Of a stretch of 64,000 nt of DNA, positions 8,925-16,617 are shown in pieces. The notes below the pieces were generated by a model. That model did no database searches, was not told where the DNA came from, and saw only the letters and a list, made by a program, of their open reading frames with translations. Position 1 is the stretch's first letter. Every line of letters starts with the position of its first letter. The DNA is taken from assembly GCF_033963835.1 (NCBI RefSeq), contig NZ_JAXBME010000007.1, positions 149,511 to 213,510 on the forward strand. Direction: 5' to 3'. A program made the position numbers and the translations under genes. Source of the stretch: Cytobacillus sp. IB215665. GTDB taxonomy: Bacteria > Bacillota > Bacilli > Bacillales > SM2101.

Positions 8925-9032
8925 AATACGAATATGTAAACATGTATCTAATCCGTTGATCGCATCTTTTCTGAAATATAGTAATGGGTTAGTATCTTCA
9001 ATACAATGCAACAAAGATAATGAAAAGATCCT
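8925..9032. repeat. Degenerate copy of the MITE-like dispersed repeat
   Basis: Shares GTAAACAT, the CGCATCTTTTCT block and a CAACAAAG terminal block with the copies at 9175-9336 and 12389-12551, but is shorter and diverged. It occupies the space between the DUF3906-like gene and sirB, where ylnD would be in B. subtilis. Confidence 0.45.
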
Positions 9033-9174
9033 AACAATATTATATGTTATACTAAGACTATTTTCACATTGCTTGTTGATTTTCGTAATAAGAAATAAAC
9101 CAAGCGTTTTTGGCATCTTTTTCATTTAAAATGAGGTTTGTGTTTAGCAACCGTATAACAACAAAGTTAACTGA

Positions 9175-9336
9175 AGGCTGTTTTCGCAATGATTGTTACT
9201 TTTCGTTCTAAGTATTACGCACGTATACATAGCCTTCGGCGCATCTTTTCTACAATTACATTTATTGAGTTCTCATAAAACTCATCATACTATCCATTAT
9301 TAGTATAAATAACAACATATTTTACTAAGAGAGCCT
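9175..9336. repeat. MITE-like dispersed repeat, copy A
   Basis: About 160 bp with imperfect terminal inverted repeats: GGCTGTTTTCGCAATGATTG at the left, and AACAACA...AAGAGAGCC at the right, whose complement starts GGCTCTCTTAG. It shares TTATTGAGT, ATAAAACTC and C(G/A)CATCTTTTCT-like blocks with the copy at 12389-12551. Its right end coincides with the stop codon of the DUF3906-like gene. Confidence 0.65.
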
Positions 9337-9532
9337 ATGCCAAAACAAAACCACTTCCATTACGGATAATCTTCTTTTCATAAAGTGTGATATCATCTAT
9401 ATCAGGCATACTTAAAAAATGTTTTTCTAACTCTATTTCTACATAATGAAACGCTTCATCATCGCTTTTTGATGCAATGACTACGTCTACAACCTCTTCA
9501 TTTATTTTCACTTCAAATTTGTACAAATTCAC
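9335..9532 (-). CDS. Small protein of DUF3906 type
   Basis: A 65-residue soluble, acidic protein starting MNLYKFEVKINEEVVDVVIA and ending in GSGFVLA. It resembles the DUF3906 family of small Bacillus proteins; I recall the family from memory and could not search. No catalytic motif is visible. Start: the GTG at 9532, with TAGGTG 6 bases upstream, fits better than the GTG at 9541, which has no site. It lies between the sulfite reductase and siroheme genes in the same orientation, so a role near sulfite reductase is possible but unproven. Its stop codon lies in the end of the dispersed repeat. Confidence 0.65.
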   Translation of the reverse strand: MNLYKFEVKINEEVVDVVIASKSDDEAFHYVEIELEKHFLSMPDIDDITLYEKKIIRNGSGFVLA

Positions 9533-9661
9533 TTTAATCACCTACTAAGTTAAATACGTAGTGGAAAAGTCAGGGTGACTATCCATCTTGATTTTGACCG
9601 ATAATGAGATGAGCCTGCTATTCACTTGCTCTCTCTATAGGAATAAGCATGTAAATAATGA

Positions 9662-9692
9662 CTCACATGAAGGTGTAGTACCTTCATGTGAG
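9662..9692. terminator. Hairpin between the sulfite reductase and DUF3906-like genes
   Basis: Perfect 13-bp stem CTCACATGAAGGT / ACCTTCATGTGAG with a 5-nt loop. No strong U-tract follows on the minus strand, so it may be a partial terminator or an mRNA-stabilising hairpin. The rest of the 350-bp gap (9533-9889) holds nothing else I can support. Confidence 0.5.
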
Positions 9693-9889
9693 AATTTGTT
9701 CATTATCCTTTGTGTTTATGTTAGATGTATTTCATTAACCCTAGCTTTTTCATATTAAGAGCTAAATACTTTTAAACCAAGTATTCGTGGCACCTTTTCT
9801 CATATAATATAAGGTCAATTGCAAATATTATTAATTACTGTTCTAAAAAAAGCTCAATAGCAAAACAAGGTTAGCGAAAATCCTTTGTG

Positions 9890-11503
9890 TTATATTTGAG
9901 CTAAAATTTGGTCTAGTTCATTTTGAAGCGGTTCAATCCCCACTCGACCAACAAAGTCATAGAATGATTCTTTCTCTACTTTATTCTCCTTGAAATAACT
10001 TAGGAAATCTTTTAATACAGGGCCTAAATTGTCCGCATCGACTTTACCCTTTAATTTTTCATTAAATTTCCCATCATTATTCAGCGTACCACCAACATAG
10101 ATTTCAAAAGCCTCTACCATACCTTTTTCTTTCGTTTTCATTTTCACACCTTGTAAACCAATATCGGCAATTTGACGTTGACCACATGAATTTGGACAGC
10201 CAACCATATGAAGGCGTACAGGCTGATCAATCGCAATTTCTTCATCTAAATATTCAGCAATACTTCGCATTCTTTCTTTTGTTTCTACAAGTGCTAAATT
10301 ACAATATTCAATACCTGTACATGAAACTGAATAAGCAATGAAGTTCCTAGGATTGATTGAAATTCTATTAAAGATTTGTTCCTTTAACAGTACATCTACC
10401 TGTTCATCTGGAATATTTGGAATGATCAAGTTTTGAGAATTACAAGTGCGGATCTCACCATTTCCGTATGCTTTTGATATCCTAGCTAGCTCAAAAACTT
10501 CGTCAGCAGTTAGTCTTCCTACAGGTACGTTAAAGCCAACATAACTTAATCCCTCTTGTTTTTGTTTGTGTACTCCATAAAAATAACCTGCATTCCATTC
10601 CTTCAATTCATTTTTACCTTTTGAAAGTAATGGTCCAGTCAGTTCTTCTAATTTTTCTTTAAATTTCTCTACTCCCCAGTCAGCAACTAAAAATTTCAAC
10701 CTTGCCAAATGACGCTTTTCACGGTAACCGTAATCTCGAAATAATGTTGTTATTGCTATTGCTGTCTCCTTGAGTTGTTCAGGGAGTATAAACACATCAA
10801 GTTCTTGAGCTAAAAACGGACGTGCTGAAAGCCCTCCACCTACTTTAATATGGAAACCAGCAACTTGTTTTCCATCAATTTCTTTTGTTGCTGGAATAAA
10901 TGCTAAACAATTTATTTCTGCATGCCCCGCATTATGAACATTTGAACTTATTGACATTTTATATTTTCTAGGAAGGTTTGAGAAATCTTCATTATGCTGG
11001 AAAAATTCATATACTTCTTTAACGATAGGTTCTGTATCAAACAGTTCACTCCCATCAATACCCGCAAGTGGGTTACCAACTATCGTACGAGTGATATCTC
11101 CACAAGCCCCAACTGAAGACAAACCAACACTTTCCAAGCGTTTAAAAATATCTGGAATTTGTTCAATTGTTAGCCAATGGAACTGTACAGCTTGACGTGT
11201 TGTTATATCAAAAACACCTCTACCATAATCTTTACTAATCCCAGCTAATACATTAGCTTGATCATAAGTCAAAATTCCAGAAGGAACATTAACCCTCATC
11301 ATAAAATATCCATCTTCTTTAGGCTTTTGTAAGTATAATCCTGCCCACTTAAAATAATCCCATTGATCTTTTGGGATAGATTGAAAACCATTTTTCGCAT
11401 AATGTGGAATATCGTTTAATATTTCTAACCCATCTTTTTGTAACTTCTGTTTTTCATTTTTGTTTAATTTTTCATTGTTTTCCCATGTTTTCACATATGC
11501 CAT
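9890..11503 (-). CDS. Ferredoxin-type sulfite (nitrite) reductase
   Basis: Reduces sulfite to sulfide with six electrons at a siroheme coupled to a 4Fe-4S cluster; 537 aa. Two ferredoxin-like half-repeats and two siroheme domains are recognisable. The cluster ligands are intact: SCTGIEYC (C-x5-C, about residues 395-402) and CPNSCGQ (C-x3-C, about 438-442). TTRQAVQFHWL and GNPLAGID are further siroheme-domain signatures. It has no flavoprotein partner and looks like the ferredoxin-dependent single-chain form, unlike B. subtilis CysJI. The context (cysH, sat, cysC, sirBC) favours sulfite over nitrite. AAGGAGG lies 7 bases before the ATG. The promoter is not clear, and a 240-bp gap separates it from cysC. 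Confidence 0.92.
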   Translation of the reverse strand: MAYVKTWENNEKLNKNEKQKLQKDGLEILNDIPHYAKNGFQSIPKDQWDYFKWAGLYLQKPKEDGYFMMRVNVPSGILTYDQANVLAGISKDYGRGVFDITTRQAVQFHWLTIEQIPDIFKRLESVGLSSVGACGDITRTIVGNPLAGIDGSELFDTEPIVKEVYEFFQHNEDFSNLPRKYKMSISSNVHNAGHAEINCLAFIPATKEIDGKQVAGFHIKVGGGLSARPFLAQELDVFILPEQLKETAIAITTLFRDYGYREKRHLARLKFLVADWGVEKFKEKLEELTGPLLSKGKNELKEWNAGYFYGVHKQKQEGLSYVGFNVPVGRLTADEVFELARISKAYGNGEIRTCNSQNLIIPNIPDEQVDVLLKEQIFNRISINPRNFIAYSVSCTGIEYCNLALVETKERMRSIAEYLDEEIAIDQPVRLHMVGCPNSCGQRQIADIGLQGVKMKTKEKGMVEAFEIYVGGTLNNDGKFNEKLKGKVDADNLGPVLKDFLSYFKENKVEKESFYDFVGRVGIEPLQNELDQILAQI

Positions 11504-11747
11504 TTAGCACCCTCCTTAACTCCCTTATAACGTATTATAGCTCATGTTCAATAAATATCGAAAAATAACTGTTGTGCAGTGTATTCTCTCTACATTCATC
11601 CCATGACTTATTTCGTTATTTATATAAGTATGGAGTTTCCTTACATAAAATCATTGAACGTATGAAATTCGAAGGAAACTTTTTTATATAATCTATTATT
11701 GTATATATATAGTAACTAATGCAAAATTATTTGCGAAAGAAACCATA

Positions 11748-12350
11748 TTATTTTACTATTGATTTTTCTTTTAAATAATTTATTACCTGTTCAACAGATT
11801 GCTCTATTGTCATTTTGTTGCTTTCAATAATCAATTCAGGTTGTTCAGGAGGCTCATATGGTGAACTAATGCCTGTGAATTCAGGAATTTCACCTTTCCG
11901 CGCCTTGTCATATAACCCTTTTGGATCACGTGTTTCACATACTTCAAGTGGACACTTTACGTATACTTCGATGAACTCATGATTAGAAAAAAGCTCTCTT
12001 ACGCTATTACGGTCTTCTCTAAACGGTGAAATAAAAGCTGTCAAAACAATTTGACCACTATCTGTAAATAGCTTAGATACCTCTCCAATACGGCGTATGT
12101 TCTCTTTACGATCATCTTCACTAAAGCCAAGGTCTTTGTTCAAGCCATGACGTATATTATCACCGTCTAAAACATAAGTTCTAACTTGGCTTTCATGTAG
12201 CTTAACTTCAACTGCATTCGCAAGCGTTGACTTTCCAGATCCAGAAAGCCCGGTAAACCATAACACACAGCTATTATGATTATTTAAGCTGTTTCGATCT
12301 TTCCTAGTAATTGTTGTTTCGTGCCATACGATGTTTTTAGATGATGACAT
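11748..12350 (-). CDS. cysC: Adenylylsulfate kinase
   Basis: Phosphorylates adenosine 5'-phosphosulfate (APS) to PAPS with ATP; 200 aa from the chosen start. The P-loop GLSGSGKST is at about residues 34-42. It is followed by the family motifs [17 protein letters not shown] and [12 protein letters not shown], and then FISPFREDR, the lid region. The start is ATG 12350, since AGGAGAGGTG lies 4-10 bases upstream; a longer frame from 12389 lacks a site and runs into a dispersed repeat. It follows sat in the leftward sulfate operon but is separated from it by 320 bp holding a MITE-like element. Confidence 0.95.
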   Translation of the reverse strand: MSSSKNIVWHETTITRKDRNSLNNHNSCVLWFTGLSGSGKSTLANAVEVKLHESQVRTYVLDGDNIRHGLNKDLGFSEDDRKENIRRIGEVSKLFTDSGQIVLTAFISPFREDRNSVRELFSNHEFIEVYVKCPLEVCETRDPKGLYDKARKGEIPEFTGISSPYEPPEQPELIIESNKMTIEQSVEQVINYLKEKSIVK

Positions 12351-12388
12351 GGACACCTCTCCTATATTACTTAATATATAATAAAACA

Positions 12389-12551
12389 AGGCTGTTTTCG
12401 CATTGATTGTTGCTTTTCGTTCAAAGATATAAACACGTAAACATATATCTTTCGTAGCACCTTTTATACTTAAACATTTATTGAGTACTTATAAAACTCG
12501 TCAAATTGTCCGCTTTTAATAAAATAGCAACAAAGTTTACAAACAAGAGCG
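12389..12551. repeat. MITE-like dispersed repeat, copy B
   Basis: About 163 bp from GGCTGTTTTCGCATTGATTG to AGCAACAAAGTTTACAAACAAGAGC. The complement of the right end starts GCTCTTGTTTGTAAACTTTG, an imperfect inverted copy of the left end. It aligns along its length with 9175-9336. It separates sat from cysC, ending 39 bp before the cysC start. Confidence 0.7.
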
Positions 12552-12670
12552 TTATCCAAAATGTTATATTTTTAATAATGGGGCTGCCTAATAAGATTTT
12601 TTAACTCCCTTAATAGACGCCCCTATTAAATATCTCGTCACTTCTACACAAAATTGTCAACACCGAACAT

Positions 12671-13816
12671 TTATGAGTGGACTGATGTTTTTTTCAATCC
12701 TTTAATAAGTACCTCCGCGACCTCTGGTCGAGTAAATTCTTCTGGAGGAACCTCCCCATTTCTTAACATTTCTCTTACTTTCGTACCACTTAAATGAAGA
12801 TGATCTTCAGAACTGCTAGGTGTTGTTTTCGACGTAGCCATCGTTTTCGTTTTTTTGCAATAAAACGCATGTTCAAATTTTAATATTTCGATGCCAATTT
12901 CTTCTTTAGAAAATTGATCAAAAATCTTTTGTGCGTCATAAGTTCCATAGTAATCTCCTACACCTGCATGATCACGGCCAACGATAAAATGAGTACAGCC
13001 ATAGTTTTTTCGAACTAGAGCATGGAAAATTGCTTCTCTAGGACCAGCATAGCGCATCGCGGCTGGAAATACTGCTAAAAAGACTCTTTCCTTAGGGTAA
13101 TAGTGCTTAAGTAGCACTTCATAGCTTTCCATTCTCACATCTGCTGGAACGTCATCAGACTTTGTTTCTCCTACAAGAGGATTAAGTAAAAGACCGTCAA
13201 CAATTTCTAGTGCACTTTTTTGAATATACTCATGTGCACGATGAACAGGGTTACGAGTCTGAAATCCTACCACTGTATTCCATTGCTTTTGTTGAAATAT
13301 TTCTCTTGTTTCTCGAGGGTCAAGATAGTATTCATTAAATCTATCCTTCTTTGGACGCTCAACTAAATATATAGGACCAGCAACATATACATTAGGACGA
13401 TCAAATAATTTTTTTACACCAGGATGTGATAAATCTGTCGTTTGAAATACGTGCTGAGCTTCTACTTCTTTATCTGGTGTATATACCTCAGTTATTGTAA
13501 TGACACCATAAACAGTGCCATCTTTAACAAGTTTTGCTTTTTCGCCTACAATTAGTTTTGAAGCTTTAGCCTCAGAAACTGGCAGGGTAATAGGGATACT
13601 CCATGGTGCACCTGAACTTAAGCGCAGATCATGCACAACTGAAGTATAATCTTTATAGCCTAAGAAGCCTTCTAGTGGGCTATAGCCCCCTGTTGCAATC
13701 AATTCTAAATCACTTAAAGCCATTAAATCTAACTCAATTTCTGTTGTAATGCCGTTTACTGAATAAGGAGAGTTAAGGCGTTGAATCAATTCTCCCCCAT
13801 GTGGTTTCAAACTCAT
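12671..13816 (-). CDS. sat: Sulfate adenylyltransferase (ATP sulfurylase)
   Basis: Makes APS and pyrophosphate from sulfate and ATP, the activation step; 381 aa, the usual length of the bacterial monomeric form. The nucleotide-binding [15 protein letters not shown] (His-x-x-His, about residues 191-205) and the [17 protein letters not shown] loop (about 278-294) are present. The [11 protein letters not shown] segment sits near the N-terminus and [20 protein letters not shown] near the C-terminus. CGGAGG is 7 bases before the ATG. It follows cysP after about 50 bp. Confidence 0.96.
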   Translation of the reverse strand: MSLKPHGGELIQRLNSPYSVNGITTEIELDLMALSDLELIATGGYSPLEGFLGYKDYTSVVHDLRLSSGAPWSIPITLPVSEAKASKLIVGEKAKLVKDGTVYGVITITEVYTPDKEVEAQHVFQTTDLSHPGVKKLFDRPNVYVAGPIYLVERPKKDRFNEYYLDPRETREIFQQKQWNTVVGFQTRNPVHRAHEYIQKSALEIVDGLLLNPLVGETKSDDVPADVRMESYEVLLKHYYPKERVFLAVFPAAMRYAGPREAIFHALVRKNYGCTHFIVGRDHAGVGDYYGTYDAQKIFDQFSKEEIGIEILKFEHAFYCKKTKTMATSKTTPSSSEDHLHLSGTKVREMLRNGEVPPEEFTRPEVAEVLIKGLKKTSVHS

Positions 13817-13866
13817 AAGTTACCTCCGTTTTAAGTTATCTTATCTTTTTAGTCGGAATTAAAGTG

Positions 13867-14946
13867 CTAAATACCTCCGCCGTCTTCATGATATGACCGT
13901 CTGTCTTCTTGTGTATACCTCATTAACTTCAGCAAGCCATACGATGCAAACGCAGCACTCATCATCGCACTTACAACATATAAATCTACTTGAATAAATA
14001 ATTTGATAAATCCATAAGATACTGCTAGCGCAAATACTGGTGAAACAATCCAAACAAGGAGAAGTTTTTTAATTAATCGTTTCTTTAAGAGGCCTCTACC
14101 TTGCTCGGCAATACCAATGCCTATTATGCCCGAAGTGGTTACTTGTGTCATCGGTACCGGAAGCCCAAAAATTGATGCGATAAATACAAGAGTTGCTCCT
14201 GTACCTGATACTACACTCCCTTGTAATAACGATAATCTTACGATTTTCTTGCCATTCGTTTCAATGACTCTTCTACCTAAAACGATTGCTCCAATTCCGA
14301 TAAACAAACCACCTAGGATGATACCAGATTGTAAGGGGATCAGCTCTGCTCCTACAAGTGGTCCAATTGCATTAGCAACATTGTTCATTCCTGCAGAAAA
14401 AGCTTCAAGAAAACCTGTCACCACAACTAGTACTGCTAATATAGTCTTCCACTTTTTTGACTGTAGGAAACCTTGTTTGCTTTCTACCCTCTTAACCAAC
14501 TTGCCAAATAACAACGTAATTGTAAAAGAAACTAGCGGTGTGACAATCCAAAACAGCATAATAATAATTAAAGTATCAAACATAAGTGCTTTAAAAGCAA
14601 TACCTACTCCAACTACCGCCCCGACAGTCACTTCACTTGTTGATAAAGGAATCCCCAAAATATTGGCAATGAATAAAGAAATTGTAGCTGCTGCAAGAAT
14701 GCTAATTGCTATATGAACATTAATGATTGACGCTGGCACAATTTCAGTTCCTATCGTTTTAACAACTTCTCCTCCACCTAATGCAGCACCTAAAAAAACA
14801 CCTATGCCACTAATAACAAGTGCAATGTTCTTTTTGGAAATGACACCAGATCCGTACGCGACTCCCATGGAAGCAGCTGCTCCACTAGCACCAATATTTA
14901 ATGCGAATAAAATAGCCACAACAAATGCGGTTATTGTAAATATCAT
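13867..14946 (-). CDS. cysP: Sulfate permease CysP (PiT family)
   Basis: Membrane transporter of the inorganic phosphate transporter (PiT) family; 359 aa with about ten to eleven hydrophobic helices. The duplicated PiT signature is visible, most clearly as AGMNNVANAIGPLVG (about residues 185-199), with an N-terminal counterpart around NIGASGAAASMGVAYGSG. PiT proteins usually carry phosphate, but the position between cysH and sat matches B. subtilis cysP, a sulfate transporter. It is 12 bp after cysH and 50 bp before sat. Confidence 0.92.
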   Translation of the reverse strand: MIFTITAFVVAILFALNIGASGAAASMGVAYGSGVISKKNIALVISGIGVFLGAALGGGEVVKTIGTEIVPASIINVHIAISILAAATISLFIANILGIPLSTSEVTVGAVVGVGIAFKALMFDTLIIIMLFWIVTPLVSFTITLLFGKLVKRVESKQGFLQSKKWKTILAVLVVVTGFLEAFSAGMNNVANAIGPLVGAELIPLQSGIILGGLFIGIGAIVLGRRVIETNGKKIVRLSLLQGSVVSGTGATLVFIASIFGLPVPMTQVTTSGIIGIGIAEQGRGLLKKRLIKKLLLVWIVSPVFALAVSYGFIKLFIQVDLYVVSAMMSAAFASYGLLKLMRYTQEDRRSYHEDGGGI

Positions 14947-14958
14947 CTACTCTTCTTC

Positions 14959-15669
14959 CTAACCTGATTGATGTAATCCGCATTCTGTTTTAGAGCTATT
15001 TGCCCAACGTCCAGATCGGGAATCTTTATCATCACCAGTTGGTAACGTACAGTACTCACACCCGATACTTGGATAGCCTTGATCGTGTAAGCGATTGTAC
15101 GGCAAATTAAAGAACCGGATATAATTCCAAATATCTTCCCAACTCCAATGAATGAGTGGACATATTTTAATAGACTGAAACTTATCATCTTTATTGATGA
15201 AATTAGTATGGCTCCTCGATTGAGATTGCTCTCTTCTTAGTCCAGATATCCATGCTAAATTACCTTTTAATGCTTTTTGCAGAGGTAATATTTTTCTAAT
15301 ATTACAGCATTGATTAGGGTTTGTTTTCCAAAGCTCATCACCATGTTGTTCTGCCTGCTCTTTAAGAGTTAGCTCTGGTTTTTGAAGCATAATTTGTAAG
15401 GTAGGATATTTTTCTTTCACTTTGTCAATTAACTCATAAGTTTCTTTAAAATGTACATCTGTATCAAGAAAAACGATTTTAGCTGTCTTATTAACTTTAT
15501 TAATGAGATCAATAAGAACCATTCCTTCGGCCCCGAAACTACAAGCATAAACGATCTCATCTTTATATTCCTTATAAGCCCATTTCAACACATCTAAACT
15601 TTCTTTAAACTGTGCTTGAATATCTGTTGATAGTTGATCTGACCAGCTATCATACGTTATTGAAGCCAT
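14959..15669 (-). CDS. cysH: Phosphoadenylyl-sulfate / adenylyl-sulfate reductase
   Basis: Thioredoxin-dependent reduction of PAPS (or APS) to sulfite; 236 aa. The substrate loop [15 protein letters not shown] lies at about residues 41-55. Cys-Cys (QCCNIRK) and C-x-x-C (CEYCTLP) pairs bind the 4Fe-4S cluster of the APS-accepting class. The catalytic Cys lies near the C-terminus (TECGLHQSG). It is the first gene of the operon, with AAAGGGGGGAG before the ATG. In B. subtilis an S-box precedes cysH; I see no S-box in the roughly 390 bp here. A TAGGAATAAG stretch about 220 bp upstream might be a CymR-type element, but this is weak. Confidence 0.95.
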   Translation of the reverse strand: MASITYDSWSDQLSTDIQAQFKESLDVLKWAYKEYKDEIVYACSFGAEGMVLIDLINKVNKTAKIVFLDTDVHFKETYELIDKVKEKYPTLQIMLQKPELTLKEQAEQHGDELWKTNPNQCCNIRKILPLQKALKGNLAWISGLRREQSQSRSHTNFINKDDKFQSIKICPLIHWSWEDIWNYIRFFNLPYNRLHDQGYPSIGCEYCTLPTGDDKDSRSGRWANSSKTECGLHQSG

Positions 15670-15999
15670 ATTCTCCCCCCTTTATTTAATGCCACAAATG
15701 GATGTTCGTTTAAATACATTTTACTTCTCATTTCACCTTTACCAGAAAAGATTACCATTAAGCATAATCGACTTTAAGGATATCTCCAACCAAACAAGTA
15801 GGAATACAATGATTAGTATTTGTTTTAGTTTATAAAATTCTGATAAGAAAATCAATCAATTATTTTTTTTCGGATAAAATTAGGTCTTATTCCTATACAA
15901 AAAACTCATATTTTATTGAATAGACTACGTATTCAAGCTAACAATATATAGTGTTAAATATTTAATTTATTAAGATTTTTATATTGTAATTAATTCTTA

Positions 16000-16028
16000 T
16001 TGATAATTATTATAATCTGTAATATAAT
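16000..16028 (+). promoter_or_regulatory. dps promoter
   Basis: TTGATA (16000-16005), a 17-bp spacer and TATAAT (16023-16028), followed by a short A/T-rich leader to the dps ribosome binding site. Confidence 0.8.
16001..16015 (+). promoter_or_regulatory. PerR box over the dps promoter
   Basis: TGATAATTATTATAA matches the PerR operator consensus TTATAATTATTATAA at 14 of 15 positions. It covers the -35 box and most of the spacer, so a bound repressor would block RNA polymerase. This implies peroxide and metal control of dps, as for mrgA in B. subtilis. Confidence 0.75.
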
Positions 16029-16058
16029 ATAATTATTCTAATTTAGGAGGATTCATTT

Positions 16059-16499
16059 ATGACAAACACTACACTTATTCAATCTCTTAACCAACAACTA
16101 GCAAACTGGAACGTATTGTATACGAAGCTTCATAATTACCATTGGTATGTTACTGGAGCTGATTTCTTTACTCTACATGCTAAGTTTGAGGAATTTTACG
16201 ACGAGGCAGCTACTTATATTGATGAAATCGCTGAAAGAATTCTAACTATCGAAGGACAACCTATTGCATCGTTAGCTGACTATTTAAAACACACTTCAAT
16301 TGAAGAAGCAACGAACAAAGAAACACCAAAAGATATGGTTGGAGCCATTGCCGAAGACTTCTTTAAAGTGATCCACGAATCCAAACTATTAATTGAACAA
16401 GCAGAAGATGCTAATGATCAACCTACTGCGGATATGTTTATTGGCATTAAAAACTCATTAGAAAAGCATGTGTGGATGTTAAAAGCATATTTAAAATAA
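16059..16499 (+). CDS. dps: Dps family DNA-binding ferritin-like protein
   Basis: Twelve-subunit mini-ferritin that oxidises Fe2+ with H2O2 and protects DNA during peroxide stress; 146 aa. The intersubunit ferroxidase ligands are visible: His28 (NYHWYV), His40 (TLHAKFEEFYDE) and Asp55/Glu59 (YIDEIAER). Trp and Tyr residues around HWYVTG are typical of the family. AGGAGG lies 8 bases before the ATG. It is monocistronic, with a PerR-type promoter upstream and a strong terminator downstream shared with the convergent ABC transporter operon. Confidence 0.94.
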   Translation: MTNTTLIQSLNQQLANWNVLYTKLHNYHWYVTGADFFTLHAKFEEFYDEAATYIDEIAERILTIEGQPIASLADYLKHTSIEEATNKETPKDMVGAIAEDFFKVIHESKLLIEQAEDANDQPTADMFIGIKNSLEKHVWMLKAYLK

Positions 16500-16550
16500 G
16501 AAAAAACAAGGGGCAACTAAGGACAAACAACAGTGAACATTTTATAGAAT

Positions 16551-16583
16551 AAAAAATAGCACCATGAGCAGGTGCTATTTTTT
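16551..16583. terminator. Bidirectional terminator between dps and the ABC permease gene
   Basis: The stem AATAGCACC / GGTGCTATT (within 16555-16579) encloses ATGAGCA, with AAAA before and TTTT after, so it is intrinsic in both directions. It lies between convergent genes. Confidence 0.85.
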
Positions 16584-16617
16584 CTATTTAATAGGGTTGG
16601 TAGCCTAAAAAACATGT

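Noticed and set aside
8904..9125. 73-codon frame on the minus strand where ylnD might be expected
   Set aside because: Sequence is not methyltransferase-like and coincides with a degenerate dispersed repeat.
14117..14716. 199-codon frame opposite cysP
   Set aside because: Antisense shadow of a clear transporter gene; low-complexity Pro/Thr/Ile composition from reversed membrane codons.
15670..16058. S-box (SAM) riboswitch before cysH, as in B. subtilis
   Set aside because: None of the conserved S-box stems or the GGTGGAGGGA-type core is visible on the minus strand.
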